A stretch of DNA of 64,000 bases from Roseburia sp. AF12-17LB (GCF_003479605.1 NZ_QUHR01000005.1:62001-126000); one strand, 5' to 3'. Counted from the first letter of the stretch, positions 1-8,398 are shown. The notes: generated from the sequence alone by a model not told the origin. Numbers and translations: made by a program.

Positions 1-60
1 GCAATCGCAGATTTCAAATCCGCAGTACATGACTCCTATTCATACTTAAAAGCTGAATAA
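1..60 (+). CDS. C-terminal end of a sugar ABC transporter substrate-binding protein (partial)
   Basis: Only the last 19 codons are inside the window, ending ...SYSYLKAE then TAA at 58-60. The tail itself is not diagnostic. The assignment rests on position: two sugar-type ABC permease genes follow directly, and in this transporter class the extracellular binding-protein gene normally precedes the two permeases. Expected role: lipid-anchored capture of a sugar or oligosaccharide outside the cell. The 5' part lies outside the window, so the substrate cannot be inferred. Confidence 0.55.
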   Translation, partial: AIADFKSAVHDSYSYLKAE

Positions 61-80
61 TCAGTAAAAGAACAATAACT

Positions 81-113
81 ATGCTGCCCTTTCCGGCATG
101 GGAAGGGCAGCAT
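81..113 (+). terminator. Intercistronic hairpin between binding-protein and permease genes
   Basis: ATGCTGCCCTT (81-91) pairs perfectly with AAGGGCAGCAT (103-113) around an 11-nt loop. Only a short T run follows (ATTTATAA), so it is more likely a partial terminator or a 3' stabiliser, which would give more binding protein than permease, than a full stop. That ratio effect is inference. Confidence 0.6.
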
Positions 114-186
114 TTATAAACAAAACTATTGGAGAGTTGTTTTTAATATAGGGAAATGGAAGATGGATTGAGAGGAGTTGGCAAAG

Positions 187-1146
187 ATGGACAAAAAGAA
201 AAAACGTAAACATATTGAATATGGCAGATATGGATACTTCTTTATCGCCCCATTCTTCATTGCATATTGTCTGTTTCAGTTATGGCCGTTATTTAATACA
301 TTTTACTATAGTACATTAAGCTACTATAAGAGAAACGGTAGAGAATTTATTGAATTTTGTGGATTAGACAATTTCAAAAATATTCTTGGACTGACAGCAG
401 GTGAAAAAGGATATGCATTGATTTATTTGAAAAATACACTGGCAATGTGGGTATGCAACTTTATTCCACAGATTTTAGTTTCATTGTTACTGGCAGTATG
501 GCTGACTGATAACATTGTAAAATTAAAAGCTCAGGGCGCATACAAAATTATTATTTACTTACCGAGTATTATCACAGCAGCGTCTGTATCTGTTTTATTC
601 AATGCGATGTTCTCCCAGTACGGACCAATTACACAGTCCTTACGTAACATGGGAATCATTTCACAGAAATTTAACTTTATGACAAGCGTCGGCGGAACGC
701 GAGGGTTAATATCATTTATCCTCTTCTGGATGTGGTATGGAAATACAACCCTGTTGCTGATATCAGGAGTTTTGGGAATTGACCCAAGTCTTTATGAAGC
801 AGCTGATATCGATGGAGCAACCGGATGGAAGAAATTCCGTTACTTAACACTTCCATTATTAAAACCGATTATGTTATATGTATTGATTACTTCCGCAATC
901 GGTGGTTTACAGATGTACGATATCCCGGCATTATTCAATGTCAGCAAGTCAGGACTTATCGGACAGCCGGATGATTCATCCACAACAATGGCAATGTACA
1001 TCATGAGATTATATCAGAGTGATGTAGGTAAGGCGGCAGCAGTATCTGTATTCCTGTTTATTCTGACCTTGATTATCAGTCTTATCTTCTTCGGAACGAT
1101 GACGGATCGGAGCGAGAAGAAACATAAGAAAGGAGGGAATCGATAA
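187..1146 (+). CDS. Sugar ABC transporter permease (MalF/UgpA type)
   Basis: Integral membrane permease, 319 aa, half of the inner channel of a carbohydrate importer of the MalF/UgpA family. About six hydrophobic helices are visible, the first at residues 13-35. The cytoplasmic EAA loop that docks the ATPase is clear near residues 203-227 (YEAADIDGATGWKKFRYLTLP). A TTG nine bases upstream would sit right against the GAGGAG ribosome site at 172-177, so ATG 187, with 9-nt spacing, is the better start. The stop overlaps the next start by one base (TAATG), which implies translational coupling. No ATPase gene is present; this importer class often shares a distant MsmK-like ATPase. Substrate unknown. 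Confidence 0.9.
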   Translation: MDKKKKRKHIEYGRYGYFFIAPFFIAYCLFQLWPLFNTFYYSTLSYYKRNGREFIEFCGLDNFKNILGLTAGEKGYALIYLKNTLAMWVCNFIPQILVSLLLAVWLTDNIVKLKAQGAYKIIIYLPSIITAASVSVLFNAMFSQYGPITQSLRNMGIISQKFNFMTSVGGTRGLISFILFWMWYGNTTLLLISGVLGIDPSLYEAADIDGATGWKKFRYLTLPLLKPIMLYVLITSAIGGLQMYDIPALFNVSKSGLIGQPDDSSTTMAMYIMRLYQSDVGKAAAVSVFLFILTLIISLIFFGTMTDRSEKKHKKGGNR

Positions 1147-2048
1147 TGGCAAGTTTTGATATGGCAATGAGCGGACAGACATCCCAGCCAAAACAGAAAA
1201 GTTATTCGAAAGTATTACATACAAAAAGAGCAATCCGAGGTTTGATTTGTATCCTCTTCTGTCTCCTTAGTTTACTGCCATTCCTTTTAATGGTTATGAA
1301 TGCAACCAGAACCTCCGGAGATATACAGGCAGGTGTAACATTGATTCCTTCTTCCCACCTGATGGAGAACTGGAATATGCTTCTTCAGAAGCAGAATGGT
1401 ATGAGATTAACATTAGGAAGAGCAATGTTGAACTCCTTATGTATCACAGTACCAGGTACCTTCCTTGCAGTATATTGTTCCTGTATGACAGCTTATGGAA
1501 TTCATGTATATAACTTCAAAGCAAAGAAGTTTGCATGGGCGTTCATCATGGCAATCATGATGGTGCCGAACCAGATTACAATCATTGGTTTCTACCGCTT
1601 TATGTTAAAACTGAATCTGGTAGATACTTATATCCCATTGATTATTCCTTGTATCGCAGCACCGGCAGTTGTATTCTTCATGAAACAGTATATGGAAAGT
1701 ACCTTATCCATTGAAATGATTGAAGCCGCACGAATTGACGGAGCAAGAGAATTCCGGATTTTCAATACCATTATCATGCCGATTATGAAACCGGCAGTAG
1801 CAACACAAGCAATCTTCCAGTTTATTGCACAGTGGAATAACCTCTTTACCCCAACCATCATGTTAACAACTGATGAGAAGAAAACACTTCCATTGTTCGT
1901 ACAGATGCTGACAGCAGATCAGTTCCGTGTAGATTACGGTGTTGTATATGTAGGCCTTACCGTAACGGTACTTCCATTAATTATTGCTTACCTTATCCTT
2001 TCAAAATACATTGTAGCAGGTGTAGCACTTGGTGGTGTAAAGGGCTAA
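1146..2048 (+). CDS. Sugar ABC transporter permease (MalG/UgpE type)
   Basis: Second permease subunit, 300 aa, MalG/UgpE family. It has a hydrophilic N-terminus of about 28 residues, then six membrane segments. An EAA loop (EAARIDGAREFRIFNTIIMP) lies near residues 195-214. The ribosome site AGGAGG at about 1131-1136 is inside the end of the upstream permease and 9 nt from the ATG. It forms the transmembrane channel with the preceding gene product, for import of an unidentified sugar. A strong hairpin terminator follows at 2103, so this is the last gene of the operon. Confidence 0.9.
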   Translation: MASFDMAMSGQTSQPKQKSYSKVLHTKRAIRGLICILFCLLSLLPFLLMVMNATRTSGDIQAGVTLIPSSHLMENWNMLLQKQNGMRLTLGRAMLNSLCITVPGTFLAVYCSCMTAYGIHVYNFKAKKFAWAFIMAIMMVPNQITIIGFYRFMLKLNLVDTYIPLIIPCIAAPAVVFFMKQYMESTLSIEMIEAARIDGAREFRIFNTIIMPIMKPAVATQAIFQFIAQWNNLFTPTIMLTTDEKKTLPLFVQMLTADQFRVDYGVVYVGLTVTVLPLIIAYLILSKYIVAGVALGGVKG

Positions 2049-2102
2049 AACAAAAAGAATTCTTTTTTCCATTTCCTCATACAAAATATAATTAAGCGCG
2101 AA

Positions 2103-2134
2103 GAGAGGTTGCCGAAAGGCAGCCTCTCTTTGTG
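2103..2134 (+). terminator. Rho-independent terminator after the sugar permease operon
   Basis: AGAGAGGTTGCC (2103-2114) pairs with GGCAGCCTCTCT (2119-2130), 12 bp with one G-T wobble and a GAAA tetraloop, followed by TTTG. It closes the ABC operon. Confidence 0.8.
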
Positions 2135-2148
2135 TGCATACAATCGCT

Positions 2149-2176
2149 TGCAATTAGGCAAGTTCTGTGATACACT
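2149..2176 (+). promoter_or_regulatory. Putative sigma-A promoter of queT
   Basis: TTGCAA and TACACT separated by about 17 bases lie between the upstream terminator and the structured leader of queT. The match is moderate. Transcription would begin near 2183, leaving a leader of roughly 100 nt. Confidence 0.5.
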
Positions 2177-2182
2177 TTCAAA

Positions 2183-2270
2183 CGTTGCAAGTACCCCGTA
2201 AAACCAAGGTCTTTGGGGAAGAAGAAACCGAGTGTTCGAGACCTTCCACTCGTAAAACAAAACTAGAGGA
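2183..2270 (+). ncRNA. Pseudoknotted queT leader; candidate preQ1 riboswitch
   Basis: Two helices interleave: AAGGTCT (2206-2212) with AGACCTT (2239-2245), and CGAGTG (2229-2234) with CACTCG (2247-2252). Because the second helix opens inside the first and closes outside it, this is an H-type pseudoknot. The ribosome site AGAGGAG follows about 12 nt later, which suits translational control. queT-family genes are known targets of preQ1 riboswitches, and class III has been reported mainly upstream of queT in Clostridia. The structure is seen directly; the ligand assignment is inferred from context. Confidence 0.6.
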
Positions 2271-2281
2271 GACAAAAGAAT

Positions 2282-2791
2282 ATGAGAAACAAAAAAGTAT
2301 TATTTATTGTGCAGGCTGCGTTAATTGCAGCAATCTATGTGGCGCTGACTTATCTTAGCAGTATTGCAGGACTGGCATCCGGTACGATTCAGGTGCGTAT
2401 TTCAGAAGCATTATGTATTCTGCCGGTATTTACGACTGCAGCAATTCCAGGATTATGGCTGGGATGTTTTCTGGCAAATATGCTGACAGGCGGTATTCCT
2501 GTGGATGTTGTGTGCGGAAGCATTGCAACTTTGATTGGAGCGTTTGGAACTTATGCATTAAGAAAGCATAAATTTGCATGCACATGGCCGCCGGTTATTG
2601 CAAATATGGTGATTGTACCTTTTGTATTACGCTATGGTTATGGCTTTATTACAGAATTTAAAGGCGTTGACTGGTCGATTCCATTTAATGCACTTACTGT
2701 TGGAATCGGAGAAGTTATCACCTGTGTGATTTTAGGCAGTGTATTACTCCGGGTACTGAATAAGTACCGCAATGTAATCTTTCATGAATAA
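2282..2791 (+). CDS. queT: QueT family queuosine-precursor transporter
   Basis: Small membrane protein, 169 aa, with about five hydrophobic helices. It belongs to the QueT family (DUF988), thought to be the substrate-binding S component of an ECF-type importer of queuosine precursors such as preQ1. Family-like features are the N-terminal helix ending SIAGLASGTIQVRISEAL and the central CFLANMLTGG stretch. ATG 2282 follows AGAGGAG at good spacing. It is monocistronic, with its own promoter, pseudoknotted leader and terminator. No queuosine biosynthesis gene is nearby, which fits a salvage role. Confidence 0.88.
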   Translation: MRNKKVLFIVQAALIAAIYVALTYLSSIAGLASGTIQVRISEALCILPVFTTAAIPGLWLGCFLANMLTGGIPVDVVCGSIATLIGAFGTYALRKHKFACTWPPVIANMVIVPFVLRYGYGFITEFKGVDWSIPFNALTVGIGEVITCVILGSVLLRVLNKYRNVIFHE

Positions 2792-2845
2792 AAATAAAAT
2801 AATACTTGCAATTTAAAATGCCATAAAATATAATGGTTTTAGACC

Positions 2846-2882
2846 AAAGAGGGTATATTCGAAAGAATATGCCCTCTTTTTA
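2846..2882 (+). terminator. Rho-independent terminator after queT
   Basis: AAAGAGGGTATATTC (2846-2860) pairs with GAATATGCCCTCTTT (2865-2879), 15 bp with one G-T pair and a GAAA loop, ending in TTTTT. Classic intrinsic terminator. Confidence 0.9.
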
Positions 2883-2913
2883 CATCTGAAAAATACTTAA
2901 AGAGGGTGATTGA

Positions 2914-3660
2914 TTGAAAACACTAGAGACAAATGACTGGATGATTTTAAATAGTATTATTTATAAGATTTATACGACGGAAGATGCAGATATTATGCGG
3001 GAGCAGTTTTTAGAGCAGATGAAGATGGTGCTGGATTTTGACAGTGCAGATTTTTTTCTCGCAGACAGCCAGGAGAGCAGGCATCTGGTAAGACCGGTCA
3101 CTTATAATTGTGATGATGAATCCCCGATGTATGATGAAATAAATTCGAACCGCGGAATTGTATATAGCGGAAAGAGCCTGGTGTACCGGGAAACTGATAT
3201 GATATCGGATGAAAAAAGGGTACAGACAGAATATTATCAGAAGGTGTACCGGCCAAATAACTGGCATTATGCAATTCAGATGATATTGGGAAGAAATAAA
3301 GAATTTTTAGGCGTTGTCACTTTTTACCGGACAATCGGAAAAGATAATTTCCAGTATGATGACATTTTTATTCTGGACATGTTAAAAGACCATCTGGCAT
3401 TCCGGTTATATAAGGACGGACAGCAAAAGGATGAAAGGGCAGAGAAACTTACGATAACAGAAGTAACAGAGAAATATGAACTGACAAAGCGGGAGCATAC
3501 GATATTGCAGCTTCTGATGCAGGGAAAGGATAATCATACCATCTGTGAAGAATTGTCCATAAGCGTAAATACATTAAAGAAGCATATCTTAAATATTTAT
3601 CGGAAGCTTGGTATCAGAAACCGTGTTCAGATGTTTAAAATGATTAAAGAAAAAGAGTGA
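2914..3660 (+). CDS. LuxR-family transcriptional regulator with GAF-like sensor
   Basis: 248 aa. Residues 1-165 look like a GAF-type sensor region (aromatic-rich, with HYAIQMILG and EFLGVVTFYR strands). Residues about 190-245 are a clear LuxR-type helix-turn-helix (LTKREHTILQLLMQG, then ISVNTLKKHILNIYRKLGI). It probably senses a small molecule or cell state and regulates transcription; target unknown. The start is TTG 2914, preceded by AGAGGGT at 2901 with suitable spacing; no better ATG exists. It stands alone in plus orientation and is followed by a 400-base gap with repeats. Confidence 0.8.
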   Translation: MKTLETNDWMILNSIIYKIYTTEDADIMREQFLEQMKMVLDFDSADFFLADSQESRHLVRPVTYNCDDESPMYDEINSNRGIVYSGKSLVYRETDMISDEKRVQTEYYQKVYRPNNWHYAIQMILGRNKEFLGVVTFYRTIGKDNFQYDDIFILDMLKDHLAFRLYKDGQQKDERAEKLTITEVTEKYELTKREHTILQLLMQGKDNHTICEELSISVNTLKKHILNIYRKLGIRNRVQMFKMIKEKE

Positions 3661-3681
3661 TTTTTCTATATCGAAAATCTG

Positions 3682-3747
3682 ATGGATATTTTTGCATTGC
3701 CGGAAGAGGAAGCAGAAAATTTATTGCAGGGTGGTAAAGAACAGTAA
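3682..3747 (+). pseudogene. Short coding remnant (22 codons)
   Basis: An ATG-initiated frame reads MDIFALPEEEAENLLQGGKEQ before TAA. The acidic helix resembles the extreme C-terminus of larger clostridial proteins more than a free peptide, and no ribosome site precedes it. It is best regarded as the tail of a deleted gene. The family cannot be named. Confidence 0.3.
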
Positions 3748-3783
3748 AATATATATTGGAATAGCATGATTTAAGGAGAAGGT

Positions 3784-3955
3784 TCGCTATTGTCATAACT
3801 GATGGAAGGAGACAATAGGGAATCTTTTTTTACTTTACAGGGAATTGTTTTCCTGTAAAGTAAAAAACGCTCCGCGCGAATGCACACTGCGGCGTATAAG
3901 GTAAATGTCACAAGCGACCGCTGCTGTCGCGAGAATGTGCCAAGGCACATTCTAT
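3784..3955. repeat. Dispersed palindromic repeat, copy 1
   Basis: The 3661-4060 gap holds three stacked inverted repeats. They are CTATTGTC/GACAATAG at about 3787-3818; a 16-bp perfect stem TTTTTTACTTTACAGG (3826-3841) with CCTGTAAAGTAAAAAA (3852-3867); and AGAATGTGCC/GGCACATTCT at 3932-3953. The second and third stems and the linker AAAAAACGCTC recur at 60216-60286, where about 54 internal bases are missing. Flanking A and T runs would let the 16-bp stem act as a terminator on either strand. Unidentified family. Confidence 0.75.
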
Positions 3956-4060
3956 GTTCCGATAAACATGGGAAACATATTTCTAGCAGTTTATGGCAGG
4001 AGCAGAATTTGACAATCTGGGGTATAATATTGAGGAAGAAAAGAGAATGAGGAAGATGAT

Positions 4061-4948
4061 ATGATAGCATTTAGACCAATAACCATAGATGACAGAGACT
4101 GGATGAGCGAAAAACTCAGGGAAGATGACCGACAGGGCTGTGAATACAGCTTTGCAAATAACTTTATCTGGTCTGTGATATATAAAGTGGAAGTGGCAGA
4201 AGTCTGCGGCTGCTGCGTGATAAAATTCGATGCAGAAGGGGAAGACTGTTATGCATTCCCAATTGGAGCCGGAGACAAGAAAGCAGCAATTATGCAGCTC
4301 CTTACACATGCAAAAGAAGATAACAGCAAGCTCTATATTGAAAGTATTGAGGAGGCAGACCGGGAGTTTTTAGAAAAGTATTTTTCCGGTATTTTTCAGA
4401 TTGAAGAAAACAGGGACAGCTTTGATTATATTTATACAGTGGATAAGCTGACCAGTCTGGCAGGAAAGAAGCTTCATGGCAAACGAAATCACATTGCGAG
4501 ATTTAAAGACAACGAGGATTGGAGTTATGAGCCAATGACAGCGGAAAATAAGCAGGAATGCTATGATATGAATCTTAAGTGGTGCGACCGGAGAGCCTGC
4601 AAGTGGAATGAGGATATGAGTGATGAGCAGTGTGCCCTGAATCAGGCAATGAAATATTTTGATGCGCTGCATTTAGAGGGCGGCATATTGCGCAAGGCTG
4701 GAGAAATCGTAGCATTTACCATAGGAGAACGATTAAATTCCGATACTTATGTAGTGCATTTTGAAAAAGCATTTCCGGAAATACAGGGTGCTTATCCGAT
4801 GATTAACCAGCAGTTCGTAATGCATAATTGTCAGGAGTATAGTTATGTAAACCGAGAAGATGATGCCGGGGATGAGGGACTGCGAAAGGCAAAATTATCC
4901 TATTATCCTGATATTTTGCTGAAAAATTATACTGCACGGGAGATTTAA
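4061..4948 (+). CDS. DUF2156 (phosphatidylglycerol lysyltransferase C-terminal-like) protein
   Basis: 295 aa, matching the DUF2156/COG4866 family, which has a duplicated GNAT-like fold related to the catalytic part of aminoacyl-phosphatidylglycerol synthases. Typical pieces are FRPITIDDRDWM at the start, LAGKKLHGKRNHIARFK near residues 130-146, and FEKAFPEIQGAYPMINQQF near 236-254. No membrane domain is present, so it is a soluble transferase of unknown substrate rather than a full MprF. ATG 4061 follows GAGGAAGAT. Its stop is one base from the next start, so the two acetyltransferase-like genes are co-translated. Confidence 0.8.
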   Translation: MIAFRPITIDDRDWMSEKLREDDRQGCEYSFANNFIWSVIYKVEVAEVCGCCVIKFDAEGEDCYAFPIGAGDKKAAIMQLLTHAKEDNSKLYIESIEEADREFLEKYFSGIFQIEENRDSFDYIYTVDKLTSLAGKKLHGKRNHIARFKDNEDWSYEPMTAENKQECYDMNLKWCDRRACKWNEDMSDEQCALNQAMKYFDALHLEGGILRKAGEIVAFTIGERLNSDTYVVHFEKAFPEIQGAYPMINQQFVMHNCQEYSYVNREDDAGDEGLRKAKLSYYPDILLKNYTAREI

Positions 4949-4949
4949 C

Positions 4950-5822
4950 ATGGAAATAAGGTTTGCAACAAAAGAGATGATTCCTCAGATAAAAGAAATC
5001 TGGCATCAGTGCTTTGGGGATGAAGAGGATTATATGGAATTCTATTTTACCCACCGGTTTACGGAAGAAAATATGCTGGTGTGTATGGAAGATAAGAAAC
5101 CTGTGGCAATGACAACATTTCTTAAGGCGTATCTTGTGACCGGGGAAGGTGAGATACCGGTACATTATGCTTATGCAGTAGCAACCCTGCCGGAATACCG
5201 GGGCAGAGGCTATGCAAAAATGCTGTTAGAAAAAGGAAAACAGCATTTTCAGACACCGATTGTCTTAGAACCAGCCAGCGAAAGCCTCATATACTATTAC
5301 GAGAAGCTGGGCTTTTGTATGGCATTTTGCGTAGCAGAGCGAACTATTCTTCCGGACGAAATTGCAGAAGCAAAAGGGGAAGAAAAAGGGCAGCAGGAAT
5401 ACTGGCTGCTTACAGTGACACCGGATGAGTATGTGCAGCTTCGGGATGCTTATTTTATGGGAAATGGTTATATCCGCTGGGATAGGGATGCAATCGCCTA
5501 TGTACTGCTGGAAAATGACTATGCAGATGGCTATGCCTATAAAGTGCAGCACCATGGCAGAGAGGAGCTTTTATTATTCAGGGAAGAGGAAAATGCAATC
5601 GAAGTATTGGAGACAACTTTATCAGAGCAGGATTTGCTGGCGGTATTAAAGCGTCTTCGGATAAAAGTTCTGGTCAGAGTCAGAAAATCTTTGGCGGCAG
5701 TTGAAAGAGAAGAACGAGTCGGAAATGATAAAAAAGAATCGGGCTATCAGAAAAAAGATTTTGGCATGATAACCGGCTGTGATGAGGCGGAGAATGGGTA
5801 CTTGAATCTTACGCTGGAGTAG
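4950..5822 (+). CDS. GNAT family N-acetyltransferase
   Basis: 290 aa. The acetyl-CoA pyrophosphate loop is visible as PEYRGRGYAKMLLEKG at residues 81-96, preceded by a strand AYAVATL. Residues after about 200 form a second, less conserved domain as in the two-domain clostridial GNAT proteins. Substrate unknown. The gene begins one base after the DUF2156 stop, so the pair forms a small operon. The last 50 residues are Lys/Glu/Gly-rich and probably flexible. Confidence 0.8.
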   Translation: MEIRFATKEMIPQIKEIWHQCFGDEEDYMEFYFTHRFTEENMLVCMEDKKPVAMTTFLKAYLVTGEGEIPVHYAYAVATLPEYRGRGYAKMLLEKGKQHFQTPIVLEPASESLIYYYEKLGFCMAFCVAERTILPDEIAEAKGEEKGQQEYWLLTVTPDEYVQLRDAYFMGNGYIRWDRDAIAYVLLENDYADGYAYKVQHHGREELLLFREEENAIEVLETTLSEQDLLAVLKRLRIKVLVRVRKSLAAVEREERVGNDKKESGYQKKDFGMITGCDEAENGYLNLTLE

Positions 5823-5916
5823 AAACTTTATGAGATAAATTCCATATGAGAGAAGAATTTTATAAGAAGATAATGAAATGCAGCTTTAGAATAGCAAGTG
5901 TGAAAGGAGGTTTTAT

Positions 5917-6690
5917 ATGATTGGAGTATATATCTGGATTCCGTTTGTAGGAACATTTTTAGGGGCGGCCTGTGTGCTGTTTATGACTGGGGAGTTGAAG
6001 CCGCTGGTGCAGAAATCCCTGCTGGGATTTGCATCCGGAGTCATGGTGGCAGCGTCGGTATGGTCGCTATTGATTCCGTCTTTGGAATTGTCAGAAGAAA
6101 TGGGAAGGTTGTCATTTATTCCGGCAGCAGTTGGATTTGCCCTTGGAATTGCATTTTTGCTGATTTTGGATAGGATTATTCCGCATTTACATTTAAACAG
6201 TGATGAGCCGGAGGGAATTAAAGCACACCTAAAAAAAACAACCATGCTGGTACTGGCAGTTACCTTACATAATATTCCGGAAGGAATGGCAGTGGGAGTG
6301 GTATTCGCAGGATTTCTGATGGGCAGCGGAAATATTACTTTGACAGGAGCACTTGCCCTGGCAATCGGTATTGCCATTCAGAATTTCCCGGAGGGTGCAA
6401 TTATATCATTGCCGCTTCGCAGTGAAGGAACCGGAAAAGGAAAAGCATTTCTTTACGGTGCACTGTCTGGCATTGTAGAGCCGATAGCTGCAATTATAAC
6501 CATTGCAGCAGCATCTGTAGTGATTCCGATTCTGCCGTATCTGTTATCGTTTGCAGCAGGCGCCATGATTTATGTGGTAATAGAAGAACTGCTGCCAGAG
6601 GCATCCACAGGTAGCCATTCGAATATTGCAACCATATGGTTTTCAGTAGGATTTCTGCTGATGATGATACTGGATGTGGCACTGGGATAG
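5917..6690 (+). CDS. ZIP family metal transporter
   Basis: 257 aa membrane protein with eight predicted helices of the ZIP (zinc/iron permease) family, importing divalent metal ions, most often Zn2+. The binuclear metal site is recognisable as HNIPEG (118-123) in helix 4 and NFPEG (156-160) in helix 5. In many ZIPs the second motif starts with H/Q..E, so the metal ligands E122 and E159 are kept. ATG 5917 lies 7 nt after AGGAGG. A strong terminator follows directly. Metal specificity cannot be read from sequence. Confidence 0.88.
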   Translation: MIGVYIWIPFVGTFLGAACVLFMTGELKPLVQKSLLGFASGVMVAASVWSLLIPSLELSEEMGRLSFIPAAVGFALGIAFLLILDRIIPHLHLNSDEPEGIKAHLKKTTMLVLAVTLHNIPEGMAVGVVFAGFLMGSGNITLTGALALAIGIAIQNFPEGAIISLPLRSEGTGKGKAFLYGALSGIVEPIAAIITIAAASVVIPILPYLLSFAAGAMIYVVIEELLPEASTGSHSNIATIWFSVGFLLMMILDVALG

Positions 6691-6755
6691 AAAATCCCGG
6701 ATAGCTGATAATTTGAGGAACATCTCATTTTTATCAGGTATCCGGGATTTTTTGT
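6691..6755 (+). terminator. Rho-independent terminator after the ZIP transporter
   Basis: AAAATCCCGGATA pairs with TATCCGGGATTTT, with an inner CTGATAA/TTATCAG extension, and ends in TTTTTT. It marks the left edge of the accessory region. Confidence 0.9.
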
Positions 6756-6790
6756 TAAAAATGTCCGGTTTCAACGATGATAGATCAAGT

Positions 6791-6851
6791 TGTAAGTTTA
6801 TATGAATACTTTAAATTCATAGTTTACAAATGAATCGAAAAATCATATAAT
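6791..6851 (+). promoter_or_regulatory. Promoter with overlapping inverted-repeat operator of the AbiE operon
   Basis: TTTACA (6823-6828) and TATAAT (6846-6851) are spaced by exactly 17 bases. An inverted repeat TATGAAT (6801-6807)/ATTCATA (6815-6821), flanked by TGTAA and TTTACA halves, ends on the -35 box. AbiEi antitoxins are known to repress their own promoter by binding inverted repeats, so this is the likely operator. Confidence 0.65.
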
Positions 6852-6885
6852 ATCAATATGTATGTAAACAAAAGGAGGTGCGGCT

Positions 6886-7479
6886 ATGAATATGAATCCG
6901 GAAATATATAGTGCAATTAGAGCGAACAACAATATGATTACAACATCGGATGTTTTGTCGATGGGATTTTCTAGAATGTTATTATCAAAGTACGTAAAAG
7001 AAGGATTACTAGAGCGTTGCAGACAAGGTGTTTATATGCTTCCAGAAGAAACACAGGATGATATGTACATATTAATGCTTAGTTCAAAAAAGATTATTTT
7101 TTCTCATGATACAGCATTATTTTTGAATGGGTTATCAGATCGAACTCCGTTTACTCATTCAGTTACGATTCCGAGTAATGCCTGTTTGCCAAAAGCAATT
7201 ATAGGAGAATGTAATTGTTATTATGTGAAACCAGAGTTACATCAGCTTGGCGCTATTGATATGAAAACCACTTTTGGAAATGTAGTTCGATGTTATGATG
7301 CGGAAAGAACAGTATGTGATTTGTTAAGAAGTCGCACTCGTATAGATGAAGAAACTGTAATTGCTGCAATAAAAAATTATGCAGAATCGAGAAATAAAGA
7401 TTTAAATAAATTATCAGAGTACGCAAAACAATTTAAGGTGGAAAAGACTTTGAAGAGGTATCTGGAGGTTTTATTATGA
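6886..7479 (+). CDS. AbiEi-type antitoxin (type IV toxin-antitoxin)
   Basis: 197 aa. An N-terminal winged helix (residues about 5-55: ITTSDVLSMGFSRMLLSKYVKEGLLERCRQGVYML) is followed by the AbiEi C-terminal region with SHDTALFLNGLSDRTP and DAERTVCDLLRSR. The antitoxin counteracts the nucleotidyltransferase toxin without binding it and represses the operon. ATG 6886 follows AAGGAGG. It overlaps the toxin gene by four bases (ATGA), the usual layout. These pairs give phage resistance by abortive infection in some hosts and stabilise mobile DNA in others. Confidence 0.88.
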   Translation: MNMNPEIYSAIRANNNMITTSDVLSMGFSRMLLSKYVKEGLLERCRQGVYMLPEETQDDMYILMLSSKKIIFSHDTALFLNGLSDRTPFTHSVTIPSNACLPKAIIGECNCYYVKPELHQLGAIDMKTTFGNVVRCYDAERTVCDLLRSRTRIDEETVIAAIKNYAESRNKDLNKLSEYAKQFKVEKTLKRYLEVLL

Positions 7480-8303
7480 GTTCAAAAGCAATGAGTTTAA
7501 AGGGCAAAATAAAAAATTATGCAAAATCAAAAAGTATAGCAGCACAGGTTGTTTTGCAGAATTATATGTTCGAACGATTTCTTGCAAGACTGTCAATGTC
7601 AGACTATCGTGAGAAATTTGTTGTAAAGGGCGGAATGCTTATTGCAGCAATAGTCGGATTGGATACCAGATCCACTATGGACCTTGATACAACACTCAGA
7701 AATCTGCCACTAACGGAAGAAAAGGTTATGGAAGCAGTGGAAAATATATGCAAGATTACGTTAGGTGATGATGTAATATTTGAAGTGAAATCGATTGCAC
7801 CTATTAGGAAAGATGACCGTTATGGTGGATTCTGTGTAAGGCTAGATGCAATATATGACACAATTGTTACCCCGTTATCAATAGATGTTTCTACAGGTGA
7901 TGTGATAACACCGGAAGCTGTTGAATATGAGTTTAGTGGAATATTTGATGAAGAAATCAGAATTAAGATGTGGGGATATAACATCGAAAGCGTTATGGCT
8001 GAAAAGGTTGAAACAATTCTAAGTAGAGGAATATTTAATACAAGACCAAGAGATTTTTATGATGTTTATATTCTTGGAACAACACAGAGATATGATAAGA
8101 AAATATTCCTGAAGGCATTAGAGGCGACTGCAATTCATAGAGGAAGTAGGGAGCAAATAATAGATAAGACTGGAATTATTGAAAAATTGTCTGCAAGTGA
8201 GGAATTGATTCAAATGTGGGAGAAATATCGGAAGAAGTTTTCTTATGCAAGCGAAATTCAGTATGCAGATGTTATGGATGTGCTTATAAAAATGTTCCAA
8301 TAG
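7476..8303 (+). CDS. AbiEii-type nucleotidyltransferase toxin
   Basis: 275 aa, AbiEii/AbiGii toxin family. The nucleotidyltransferase core is intact: FVVKGGMLI followed by GLDTRSTMDLDTT (residues about 57-69), which carries the paired acidic metal ligands, then the MAEKVETILSRG and TRPRDFYDVYIL motifs. AbiEii enzymes are GTP-binding nucleotidyltransferases; related toxins modify tRNA acceptor ends and stop growth. Translationally coupled to the antitoxin. No truncation or missing motif is seen, so the pair is probably functional. Confidence 0.88.
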   Translation: MSSKAMSLKGKIKNYAKSKSIAAQVVLQNYMFERFLARLSMSDYREKFVVKGGMLIAAIVGLDTRSTMDLDTTLRNLPLTEEKVMEAVENICKITLGDDVIFEVKSIAPIRKDDRYGGFCVRLDAIYDTIVTPLSIDVSTGDVITPEAVEYEFSGIFDEEIRIKMWGYNIESVMAEKVETILSRGIFNTRPRDFYDVYILGTTQRYDKKIFLKALEATAIHRGSREQIIDKTGIIEKLSASEELIQMWEKYRKKFSYASEIQYADVMDVLIKMFQ

Positions 8304-8322
8304 TTCTGTTCAGGAATGAAGG

Positions 8323-8369
8323 AACTTCTCTTATATGGTTATTTATGGTATCATATAAGAGAAGTTTTT
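8323..8369 (+). terminator. Rho-independent terminator after the AbiE pair
   Basis: AACTTCTCTTATATG pairs with CATATAAGAGAAGTT in a perfect 15-bp stem, followed by TTTAG. It ends the first toxin-antitoxin operon. Confidence 0.85.
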
Positions 8370-8398
8370 AGTTTTATCGGGGAGTTTGGAGGTGCTAT

